From: Bacilli bacterium
GTDB lineage: Bacteria; Bacillota_I; Bacilli_A; RFN20; CAG-826
NCBI GenBank assembly: GCA_017502465.1
Contig: JAFVUY010000181.1
Location: 1-35,993 of the forward strand
Length of the DNA: 35,993 bases
Direction of reading: 5' to 3'
The notes under the pieces were generated by a model, which worked only from the letters and a program-made list of their open reading frames with translations, searched no databases and was not told the DNA's origin. Below are positions 25,033-31,939 of the stretch, in pieces. The stretch's first letter is position 1, and every line of letters starts with the position of its first letter. The translations under genes were made by a program, and so were the position numbers.

Positions 25033-26184
25033 TCAGCTATTTCGTGCATTTAATTGTTCACGATATTCTTCTTCAAATTGGAAGGGTGTTTTATTGCCTA
25101 AAGTTCTGTGGGGACGATAGTTATTGTAATAATCCATATATTCATCGACATCAATCTTGAGCTGAGCAACTGTATCATAGGATTTTAGATTGATTAATTC
25201 CTTTTTGAATGTTGCAAAAAATGATTCAATTACTGCATTATCGTATGGGTTTCCGGTGTTTGAACAAGATTGCTTAACGCCACAGAACTTTAGCAATTTC
25301 TTCATTTTCTTCGATGTATAATTTGACCCTCTATCACTATGAAACATCAAGCCTTTCGGCTCACCTCTATCAAAATAAGCTTTATTAAAAGTTCTTGTTG
25401 TTAATGAATCGGTATTGGTGGTGGAGACCATATAGCCGACTGCTTTTCTTGAAAACAAATCCATAATTACGCATAAATAGCATGTGATTTTATCAATCTT
25501 AATAAAAGTGATATCGCTAACCCAAACTTTATTTGGCTTGTCCTGGATAAAGTTTTGTTTAAGGGAATTATGCAAGAATAAGTCTTTATTCTTTTTGGGA
25601 TATGTTAGTTTCGTTTTGACTTGGTTGATAACTAAACCATTTTTCTTCATGATTTTAGATATTTTCTTTTGCGAGATGTCATATCCCATATCGTGCAATT
25701 TTATCTTTATTTTTTGTGGTCCAAATCTGCCTTTGCTTTTTTCAAATATTTCAATGATCAGTGGTGTAATTTCAATTGTTTCTTTTTCAAACCATGTCAA
25801 ATTATCTTTATTTTTTAAATAGCGATAAAATTTAGCTTTATCTAAACCAATAGTGTTACAAACATGTTCGACATTATATCCATCTTTATAAAGTCCAAAG
25901 GCGACATTTAAAAGATTAGCGTCTTGTATTGTTAATGCTTCTTTTAGCCTTTTATATATTTCTAATGTGCTATTTTGCTTACTAATAGTTTCTTTAAGAA
26001 TAGTAATTTCTGACTTTGTGTATTTTTTGTTATGGTTATCAATTCTAATCTTGTTTGAATAAACCCACTCGTTAATAGTGCCTCTTGGGATCTTATATTT
26101 ATCCACAATCTCTTTAATCAGCATCCCGTTTTCGTAGTCAAAAATAATGTCTTGCTTAATGGTTTTGTCATATTTGCTAGCCAT
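25033..26184 (-). CDS. IS3-family transposase, OrfA and OrfB in one frame
   Basis: A 383-residue DDE transposase. Residues 1-60 are an HTH of the OrfA type (YENGMLIKEIVDKYKIPRGT). A coiled region is at about 58-85, an HTH_21-like region lies before residue 190, and the integrase core follows with Asp224 (VSDITFI), Asp284 (HSDRGSNY) and Glu320 (NAVIESFF). The 35 residues between the second Asp and the Glu are the IS3 signature, as is the closing YNNYRPHRTLGNKTP. In most IS3 elements OrfA and OrfB are joined by a -1 frameshift; here they form one uninterrupted frame. AAAGGAGG precedes the ATG. The gene looks intact. Confidence 0.93.
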   Translation of the reverse strand: MASKYDKTIKQDIIFDYENGMLIKEIVDKYKIPRGTINEWVYSNKIRIDNHNKKYTKSEITILKETISKQNSTLEIYKRLKEALTIQDANLLNVAFGLYKDGYNVEHVCNTIGLDKAKFYRYLKNKDNLTWFEKETIEITPLIIEIFEKSKGRFGPQKIKIKLHDMGYDISQKKISKIMKKNGLVINQVKTKLTYPKKNKDLFLHNSLKQNFIQDKPNKVWVSDITFIKIDKITCYLCVIMDLFSRKAVGYMVSTTNTDSLTTRTFNKAYFDRGEPKGLMFHSDRGSNYTSKKMKKLLKFCGVKQSCSNTGNPYDNAVIESFFATFKKELINLKSYDTVAQLKIDVDEYMDYYNNYRPHRTLGNKTPFQFEEEYREQLNARNS

Positions 26185-26244
26185 ACCATTTCCTCCTTTG
26201 CCAACAAATACATTTTATTGCGAAACAATTGTGCATTTCAGTCA
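25033..26244 (-). mobile_element. IS3-family insertion sequence, ends not fully resolved
   Basis: One transposase gene with short non-coding ends. The sequence at 26220-26244, read inward on the minus strand, starts TGACTGAAATGCACAATTG, in the style of IS3-family terminal repeats. The other end holds a related AATTGTT core (25052-25058) inside the last codons. The repeats are imperfect and I could not define a target duplication. Confidence 0.5.
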
Positions 26245-26384
26245 TACCTAGAGACCTAAAATTTGACAAAAATCAAAAATGCCTATTCTACAAAGCAGCC
26301 CAGATTATACAAAACGGACTTTTAGGTTTATTCCTTAATAATAATTAGATAAGTAGTTTGTGAAAAAGAAATCTATAATTCGGT

Positions 26385-26413
26385 TTGATAAAATGATTAT
26401 TGTCTTATAAAAT
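26385..26413 (+). promoter_or_regulatory. Promoter of the 7TM sensor operon (leaderless)
   Basis: TTGATA (26385-26390), 17-bp spacer, TAAAAT (26408-26413), then 6 nt to the ATG at 26420. No Shine-Dalgarno sequence. Confidence 0.6.
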
Positions 26414-26419
26414 TAAAAT

Positions 26420-27685
26420 ATGGAATGGTATAGAATTCTTAATTTTGTTTTGCAAGGTATATACTTACCTATTCATCTGGTTTTTATCGTTTCTTTAATT
26501 AAAAATAGAAAACCAACACCTATATGGCACTTTTTTATTGTGGTTGTTATTGGCTTATGGCTTATGGTTTCTGGTAGGTTTTTAGAGACCATCGCTTATA
26601 TCTTTTATCCAAATAACGATTTTTACGTTTTCGCTGTTTATTACCAACTTGTCGGAACCACATTTGCATCGTTTGCTTTCTTGCTTTGGAACCTATATTT
26701 AGCAAGATGGGATAAACTAGCAAATAAGCCGATTTTTAGAATAGTTTTATTTTCTGTTGCTGCTATTATCTCTATTTTTGTTTGTACAAATTCACTGCAT
26801 CATCTCTTTTATGAGAAATTAGTGATGGGAGAACAAGTTCAGCACGGAAAACTATTTTATCTATGCTTGGTATTGGTTTATGCCGCCTTGTTCATAGGCT
26901 ATATCATATCTATCATTCATATCATTAGAAAAGAAAAGAACAAGGCTATTAAGATAATCGTTTTCTCCTTATATCCGCTTTTGCCGGCTGTTACAGCGTT
27001 GGTGAGGTCGATTACTGGAGTTGATGAGATTGATTTTACACCAATCATCATGTGTGTCGCTGTCTTCTGCCTGTATATCATCGTCTTTAAATTTAATTCA
27101 CTTAGTTTGATTAGCAAATCAATTGAAAGTGTTTTAGAAGAAATTCCAAATATAGTGGTTCTATACAATCCGCAAAAAGGCATTCTTTATCAAAACAATA
27201 AAGAAAAGAAAGAGCTGGTTGATAAAGCAATAGAAGAGGTTACTAAGCAAAATAATGTCAAGTCATTTGAACTTGTTTTTTATGATAGTCATTTCTATAT
27301 TGAAATAAATAAAGATGGCGACAATGAATTAATCATTATCAACAATATTGATGATGTTTATTTAGAAAGAAAAGCAATCGAAGAAAGTATTGTTGAAGCA
27401 GAAAAACTCATCAACGATTTAAATGAGAAAAAGAATACAATACAAACCTATATTAACGCTTTGTATGATTTACCAGATTTAAAAGAAAAGGTTACTAGCT
27501 TGACTAATGCTCAAAAAATAGTGTTATCGAATATAGCAATAATTAAAGAACATTTTATCGCCATTAAGAATAATCCAAAAAATAGCGAAGCATTACTTAA
27601 GGAAACCGCTACTTTATGTCAAGAAACAATTATGATTATTAGAAAAGCAGTTAATAAATTAAGTGGAGTAAGTGCTAATGAATAA
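26420..27685 (+). CDS. 7TM sensor protein with PAS-like domain, no kinase domain
   Basis: The first about 230 of 421 residues hold seven hydrophobic helices (roughly 6-26, 37-58, 74-95, 104-124, 145-167, 175-195, 205-226), resembling the 7TM module found at the N-terminus of some histidine kinases. Residues about 235-330 look like a PAS fold (EEIPNIVVLYNPQKGILYQN, then ELIIINNIDD). A coiled-coil/helical tail follows. There is no H-box and no ATPase domain. The next gene, overlapping by 8 nt, supplies a PAS-histidine kinase with no membrane segment. The likely reading is a sensor split from its kinase, the two meeting through PAS or coiled-coil contacts. The ligand is unknown. Start appears leaderless. 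Confidence 0.75.
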   Translation: MEWYRILNFVLQGIYLPIHLVFIVSLIKNRKPTPIWHFFIVVVIGLWLMVSGRFLETIAYIFYPNNDFYVFAVYYQLVGTTFASFAFLLWNLYLARWDKLANKPIFRIVLFSVAAIISIFVCTNSLHHLFYEKLVMGEQVQHGKLFYLCLVLVYAALFIGYIISIIHIIRKEKNKAIKIIVFSLYPLLPAVTALVRSITGVDEIDFTPIIMCVAVFCLYIIVFKFNSLSLISKSIESVLEEIPNIVVLYNPQKGILYQNNKEKKELVDKAIEEVTKQNNVKSFELVFYDSHFYIEINKDGDNELIIINNIDDVYLERKAIEESIVEAEKLINDLNEKKNTIQTYINALYDLPDLKEKVTSLTNAQKIVLSNIAIIKEHFIAIKNNPKNSEALLKETATLCQETIMIIRKAVNKLSGVSANE

Positions 27686-28616
27686 TTATAAGACGATATT
27701 CGATAGTTTCCCTTCACCATTTTTCATCCTAGATTCTTTTGGTTATATTTTGAAATACAACAAACGTGTTGGTTTCAAAGGCATTAAAAAAGGGAAAAAG
27801 TTAACTGATTTAATACCTGATTGTTTGCAAAATAAAGAAGGTAAATTTGTTTATAACAACATCTTTTTTAAACGCATTACTAAAGAAATATATGACGATG
27901 AGCTACTAATTAATTATGCTGTTGTTTTAATTGATATTACAGAAAAAGAGTCAATTAATAATCGAAAACAAGAAAAACAAAAGGAACTTCAAGTTCTTGC
28001 CAATAGTTTAAGAGAGTCTAATCAAGAATTAGAAAATCTTTTAGAAGAAATCAAGTCATTATCTGATTATGCTGAACAAATAAGATTAGCAAGAGTCATC
28101 CATGATAATTACGGTCACGCAATAACGGACTTATTTATGATTTCTAATATGTGTTTAGAGTCCAAAAACAATAATCCGAAAACCTATAGACAATTAATTA
28201 TTGAAGGTGAGAAGATCATTGACAAGATTTTATCTCCTGACCAATTTGAAGCCGGTTCTTTGAAAGAACTTTTGACTTCTTTATCTAAGATTTCTGAATT
28301 CTCAATTGTGATTACTATAATTGGCGAAGAACCTGACTTTATTAAGACACAATACAAATTAATTAAAAAAATTTGTAAAGAAGCTTATCACAATACATTA
28401 GACCATTCTTTAGGCAACCAAATGTTTATTAATTTAACAATGAATGAGAAAGATGTAATTTTGGAAATCTATGATGATGGGAAGTGGCATGGAGAATTTG
28501 AAAAAGGTTTTGGACTTACCTCAATGGAAGATAATGTCGTTGCTTCTAAAGGGAAAATAGACTTTGTGCATCAAGAAGGACAAGGGTTTAAAATAATAGT
28601 AAAGTGGAGTAAATAA
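27678..28616 (+). CDS. Soluble PAS histidine kinase (HisKA_3/NarL-partner type)
   Basis: A 312-residue cytoplasmic kinase. A PAS domain (about residues 1-90, FPSPFFILDSFGYILKYNK) is followed by a coiled coil (95-130), a HisKA_3 dimerisation helix with phospho-acceptor His142 in RVIHDNYGH, and an HATPase domain with N-box EAYHNTLDHS (about 235-244) and G-boxes YDDGKW and GFGLTSMEDN. This type pairs with LuxR/NarL regulators, and one follows after 3 nt. The start was set at ATG 27678 (GGAGT upstream) and not at the in-frame GTG 6 nt earlier. No membrane segment: the input must come from the upstream 7TM protein. Confidence 0.9.
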   Translation: MNNYKTIFDSFPSPFFILDSFGYILKYNKRVGFKGIKKGKKLTDLIPDCLQNKEGKFVYNNIFFKRITKEIYDDELLINYAVVLIDITEKESINNRKQEKQKELQVLANSLRESNQELENLLEEIKSLSDYAEQIRLARVIHDNYGHAITDLFMISNMCLESKNNNPKTYRQLIIEGEKIIDKILSPDQFEAGSLKELLTSLSKISEFSIVITIIGEEPDFIKTQYKLIKKICKEAYHNTLDHSLGNQMFINLTMNEKDVILEIYDDGKWHGEFEKGFGLTSMEDNVVASKGKIDFVHQEGQGFKIIVKWSK

Positions 28617-28619
28617 ATA

Positions 28620-29255
28620 ATGGACAAAATAAAAATAATTATCGCAGATGATCACCCAATCACAATTGAAGGATTAAAAGTTACTATTGAAAAATGGGAT
28701 GATTTTGTTGTCGTTAATACTGCGAATAATGGACAAGAATTATTATCGATATTAGAAAACACACCTGTAGATATTGCTCTTGTCGATATAAGAATGCCGG
28801 TATTAGATGGTATTGAAACCATTAGAATTATTAAAAATAAATATCCAAATGTCCGTACAGTTGCTTTATCCACTTTTGATGATGTCGATACAATATCTCG
28901 TTCTATAGAAGCTGGATGTGATGGTTTTCTTTTAAAGGTCATTGAATCCAATCAATTAAGACAAGCGTTGCTCAGCGTGATGGACGGCATTAATGTTGTT
29001 GATAAAGCTGCGTTAGAAATCTTAAAAAATAAAGAAAAATTTGAAAAAGAATGCAAATTTTCGGAAAGAGAATTACAAATACTCGAATATATCTGTAATG
29101 GTGATTCCAATAAAGAAATCGCTGCTAAATTATCTCTACAAGTAGGGACTGTGAAAAACATTGTTTCATTAATGCTTTCTAAATCGTATTGTGTGAGCCG
29201 TGCCGCTTTAACGCGTTTTGCTTTAGACAATCATTTGGTCAAAACGAACAAATAG
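28620..29255 (+). CDS. NarL/LuxR-type response regulator
   Basis: A 211-residue regulator. The receiver domain has the acidic pair ADD (residues 9-11), phospho-acceptor Asp56 in VDIRMP, and Lys106 in GFLLK. The LuxR-type HTH covers about residues 146-208 (FSERELQILEYICNGDSNKEIAAKL). It lies 3 nt after its kinase and is the last gene of the three-gene signalling operon. Tandem 12-bp repeats just after the stop, next to the -35 of the following promoter, are the obvious candidate target. Confidence 0.93.
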   Translation: MDKIKIIIADDHPITIEGLKVTIEKWDDFVVVNTANNGQELLSILENTPVDIALVDIRMPVLDGIETIRIIKNKYPNVRTVALSTFDDVDTISRSIEAGCDGFLLKVIESNQLRQALLSVMDGINVVDKAALEILKNKEKFEKECKFSERELQILEYICNGDSNKEIAAKLSLQVGTVKNIVSLMLSKSYCVSRAALTRFALDNHLVKTNK

Positions 29256-29264
29256 AATAAATAG

Positions 29265-29288
29265 TGACTTTTGGAATGACTTATGGCA
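29265..29288 (+). repeat. Tandem 12-bp direct repeats, candidate response-regulator site
   Basis: TGACTTTTGGAA (29265-29276) is followed immediately by TGACTTATGGCA (29277-29288), 10 of 12 identical. It begins 10 nt after the regulator gene and ends 1 nt before the -35 of the lipoprotein promoter, the position of a direct activator site. Confidence 0.65.
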
Positions 29289-29289
29289 C

Positions 29290-29318
29290 TTGTTTATTGT
29301 GCTAATTTTTTCTATATT
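29290..29318 (+). promoter_or_regulatory. Promoter of lipoprotein/DUF6273 genes
   Basis: TTGTTT (29290-29295), 17-bp spacer, TATATT (29313-29318). The imperfect -35 abutting the tandem repeats fits an activator-dependent promoter. Confidence 0.6.
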
Positions 29319-29366
29319 CTCAAATAATAAATAAAAATATTATTTTGTTTGGGAGGAAATTTAATT

Positions 29367-30056
29367 ATGAAAACACAAATCAAGAGCTTGTTAGTTTTAT
29401 CTGTTTTATCAATTTTTTCATTGGCTGGGTGCAATGTGAACGAAAACACCGTTAATCCAGGAGATGATGAGATAGGAGAAAACCTTCCTTATTCATCAGG
29501 GCAAGCCAAAAATAGATTATTAGAATTAGGCGAAACAAGTGGCTTTGAAATTACCTATCAAGCTTATAACGATGATGATGAAGAGATTGTCAATTATACC
29601 TTTGGTATGAAAGACAATATTGCTTGGCAAGATGATGGTGCAGATAAAGAAGCCATTAAAAGGACTGATAGTGGCTTAGATATTTTTGAATATGATTCAG
29701 AAACACAAAGCTATGTGCAAACTTATACATATTCAGAATCTAATGCTGTTGAAGTATATAACTCGTATGTAACTAGTTACACTGCAGTGTTTTTCATGGC
29801 TAACGCATATGATGGCATGGAAGGATACCACAAAGTTAAGGATTTGACTTTTGCAGGAAGAAGCGCGACAGAATATCGTTATGATTTAACTATATATGCG
29901 GGGGAGGTTCATTTAACTACTGTTATCGATAAAGAGATTGGCATCACATTATTCTGGGATGCAAATGGTAAAACCTATGAAGGCGAAAGTGGTTCTGCGA
30001 CATTCAAGGTTTCTTCATTCAAGACCGGAAGCCAAGTTAACGTACCAGCTGTTTAA
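29367..30056 (+). CDS. Lipoprotein of unknown function
   Basis: A 229-residue lipoprotein with signal peptide and lipobox LAGC (lipidated Cys22), then an acidic linker and a mostly beta domain of about 190 residues (for example FEITYQAYNDDDEEIVNYTF and GSATFKVSSFKTGSQVNVP). The pattern of paired strands resembles LolA/LppX-like or YjgB-like lipoproteins in outline only; I cannot assign a family. GGGAGG (29351-29356) precedes the chosen ATG; the frame is open 18 nt further up but that includes the ribosome site. It follows the signalling operon, under a promoter flanked by tandem repeats, and precedes a secreted protein gene. Confidence 0.8.
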   Translation: MKTQIKSLLVLSVLSIFSLAGCNVNENTVNPGDDEIGENLPYSSGQAKNRLLELGETSGFEITYQAYNDDDEEIVNYTFGMKDNIAWQDDGADKEAIKRTDSGLDIFEYDSETQSYVQTYTYSESNAVEVYNSYVTSYTAVFFMANAYDGMEGYHKVKDLTFAGRSATEYRYDLTIYAGEVHLTTVIDKEIGITLFWDANGKTYEGESGSATFKVSSFKTGSQVNVPAV

Positions 30057-30114
30057 TGTGCAAACCAATAAATGATTTATACAGTTGTGAAATGATTAAG
30101 GAAGATATAACAAT

Positions 30115-31581
30115 ATGAATAAAAAAAGCTTGCTTCTAATGTTAACAACAATATCTTGTACTGCGGTAGTTGCGACAACGCTTTTTGTCTCCAATAATCT
30201 TGGAATAGATGCTTTTGCTCTTAATCGTGGAGTTCCAGCTAGTGAATATTCAATTACGATGAGTGCTACAAATTGCACTAGAGTGACAAGCAATTTATTA
30301 AGAAGTTCAACAGATTCTGGGAGTTGGTCATTTGATTTTTATAAGACCGGCGATTCAAGAGTTGCCTATGGTAGTTTCCCATTTTATGGTGGTGGAGATG
30401 CGTTTTTATCTTTTCAAGGGGATGATTCATATTCTTATTTAAATAACATGTCTGGTCATGGTATTTTTGGAATAACTTCAATTACCGTTAATTATTGTCG
30501 CCAAACAAATTATCTTGATAACCCATCAGTCACTTCTGCTGGAGAGGATGGCGATTTAAAAATCCTATATGGATATATTGATTCTGAAGGATTTTTACAA
30601 TATGAGACAACCGCTCATGACTTATCAGTGAATTCGCCATATGACATGTGCGATTTACAACCTAGATATTTCAAAATTACAGGATCTAAAGATTACAAAA
30701 CAGAATACACAAACGGCCGAATAAACATCAAATCAATTAAGATTTGCTATTCCTGCGATAGTTTAAGAACTGACGCTGCTGTTAGAGAAGATTTATTTTC
30801 CAATCAATTTGATGTAGAACCTATAAAGGTCGGAAATGTTTGGACATATGGTTATTATCCACAATCTTTAAGCAGTTTTTCAGATATATTCGAAGCTGAT
30901 TTTGACTCTGACACATGGGAACCACTTGATAATGGTTATTATTTATTACAAGGTGAATTTTATGCTAGGGTTCAAGCCGAAGGAACAGGATACAACAACG
31001 AATATACAGTCGGAGATTATTATTGGTTTAAAGTTGAACCAGTCGTTTGGAGAAATGTTCGCACATTAACAACTGGCGGCACGCCAAAATACGGCAGCAT
31101 TATAGTTAGTGAAAAGGTTCTTGATACGTCAATTTACAATCCTTACGAAAACGATCCACCGGCCTATACAGCAGATACTACATTAGGCGAAAAAATGAAT
31201 GAGTTGTACGAAACTATGCTACCTTCAAGTCGTACAACACATTTGACAACTAGCAACTTACAGAACGACATTGAATCTAGCTGTCAAACTTATTTATTCC
31301 CATTAAAAGAAAGTTCGTTTACTGGTAATAGTACATCGTTTGCTGATGGAACACTTGCAAAAACAGCAGTCGCCACCGATTATGCAAGAAGTAGAACATA
31401 TGCAAAAAACGATATTACTTCTACAGGACTTATGTCTTATTGGACTAGAACAAAATATAATGGCTATTTTGAAGTTGTAACTACATCTGGAACAATTACT
31501 ATTACCGCTGGTGATAGTAATGTTGATAGATGGAACAGTATGGGTGTAAGACCATCTATCAAGATTAAGTGGTCAAACTGA
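30115..31581 (+). CDS. Secreted protein with C-terminal DUF6273-like domain
   Basis: A 488-residue exported protein with a signal peptide (about residues 1-36, ending near DAFA). Residues about 40-215 form a beta-rich domain rich in Ser, Gly, Tyr and Asp that I do not recognise. Residues about 240-486 resemble DUF6273: YGYYPQS, GDYYWFKVEPVVWRNV, YWTRT, and the closing MGVRPSIKI. This domain is common in surface proteins of gut Firmicutes and has no assigned activity. AAGGAAG precedes the ATG, 58 nt after the lipoprotein gene, so the two are probably co-expressed from the repeat-flanked promoter. It may be a surface target or reporter of the two-component system (inference). Confidence 0.75.
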   Translation: MNKKSLLLMLTTISCTAVVATTLFVSNNLGIDAFALNRGVPASEYSITMSATNCTRVTSNLLRSSTDSGSWSFDFYKTGDSRVAYGSFPFYGGGDAFLSFQGDDSYSYLNNMSGHGIFGITSITVNYCRQTNYLDNPSVTSAGEDGDLKILYGYIDSEGFLQYETTAHDLSVNSPYDMCDLQPRYFKITGSKDYKTEYTNGRINIKSIKICYSCDSLRTDAAVREDLFSNQFDVEPIKVGNVWTYGYYPQSLSSFSDIFEADFDSDTWEPLDNGYYLLQGEFYARVQAEGTGYNNEYTVGDYYWFKVEPVVWRNVRTLTTGGTPKYGSIIVSEKVLDTSIYNPYENDPPAYTADTTLGEKMNELYETMLPSSRTTHLTTSNLQNDIESSCQTYLFPLKESSFTGNSTSFADGTLAKTAVATDYARSRTYAKNDITSTGLMSYWTRTKYNGYFEVVTTSGTITITAGDSNVDRWNSMGVRPSIKIKWSN

Positions 31582-31599
31582 GTCATAAATTAATCCTTT

Positions 31600-31630
31600 A
31601 ACGGCTTTCCAAATGAAGGTCGTTTTTTTT
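31600..31630 (+). terminator. Terminator after the DUF6273 gene
   Basis: AACGGCTTTC (31600-31609) pairs with GAAGGTCGTT (31615-31624), 10 bp with two wobbles, then a long T tract. Confidence 0.88.
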
Positions 31631-31758
31631 ATAAAAATAGGCAATCCGGAATAATGTAAAAAAGCGCTGACAAAATACCAAAAAGGATAGAAGATAGAAT
31701 AATAAACTTACTTTGGTGTTTTACTAGTCTTTAATTCACAAAAAAATTAATTTGTCAA

Positions 31759-31807
31759 GGCATTTAAGGCGTACAAAACATAGAAAATTTGGCATTTAAG
31801 GCGTACA
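31759..31807 (+). repeat. Pair of perfect 17-bp direct repeats
   Basis: GGCATTTAAGGCGTACA occurs at 31759-31775 and 31791-31807, a 32-bp period, preceded by TGTCAA. Two spaced direct repeats behind a TGT end recall the termini of IS21-family elements; no transposase and no inverted partner are found in the window. Confidence 0.8.
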
Positions 31808-31897
31808 GTAAGGACAATCTAATAAAAAACGTTCCCAAAATTGAACAAATAGAGGGAATTTTTTTATTTAATAATTGCTTTTGATTTAGTTTCACTA

Positions 31898-31922
31898 TAT
31901 CAATTATTATTGATAATATATT
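31898..31922 (+). promoter_or_regulatory. Putative operator and -10 of the GH13 gene
   Basis: The inverted repeat TATCAAT-TATT-ATTGATA (31898-31915) directly precedes a TATATT box (31917-31922), in the promoter spacer where a repressor would act. No good -35 at 17 bp. Confidence 0.45.
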
Positions 31923-31939
31923 AATGGTAGGTACGAATT

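Larger units (their letters stand above)
31582..31939 (+). other. Intergenic region of 358 nt
   Basis: No gene seen. It holds the terminator at 31600, a long-range ACCAAA/TTTGGT stem (31677-31718), the 17-bp direct repeats at 31759-31807, a weak TTCCC/GGGAA stem with T tract (31832-31865), and the GH13 promoter region with an inverted repeat. Confidence 0.7.

Noticed and set aside
25033..26244. Clean target-site duplication for the IS3 element
   Set aside because: Flanks tried around 25033-25045 and 26235-26244 gave no convincing matching 3-4 bp pair with proper TG...CA ends.
26300..26325. Loose similarity (CCAGA, CAAAAC, TTTT) to the tRNA-His terminator at 24982-25005, considered as a duplicated flank around the IS
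   Set aside because: Only short matching blocks with several mismatches; too weak in AT-rich sequence to call a duplication.
31759..31807. Two repeats with a 15-bp gap considered as a CRISPR array
   Set aside because: Only two copies, a spacer shorter than a normal CRISPR spacer, a repeat shorter than usual, and no cas genes in the window.
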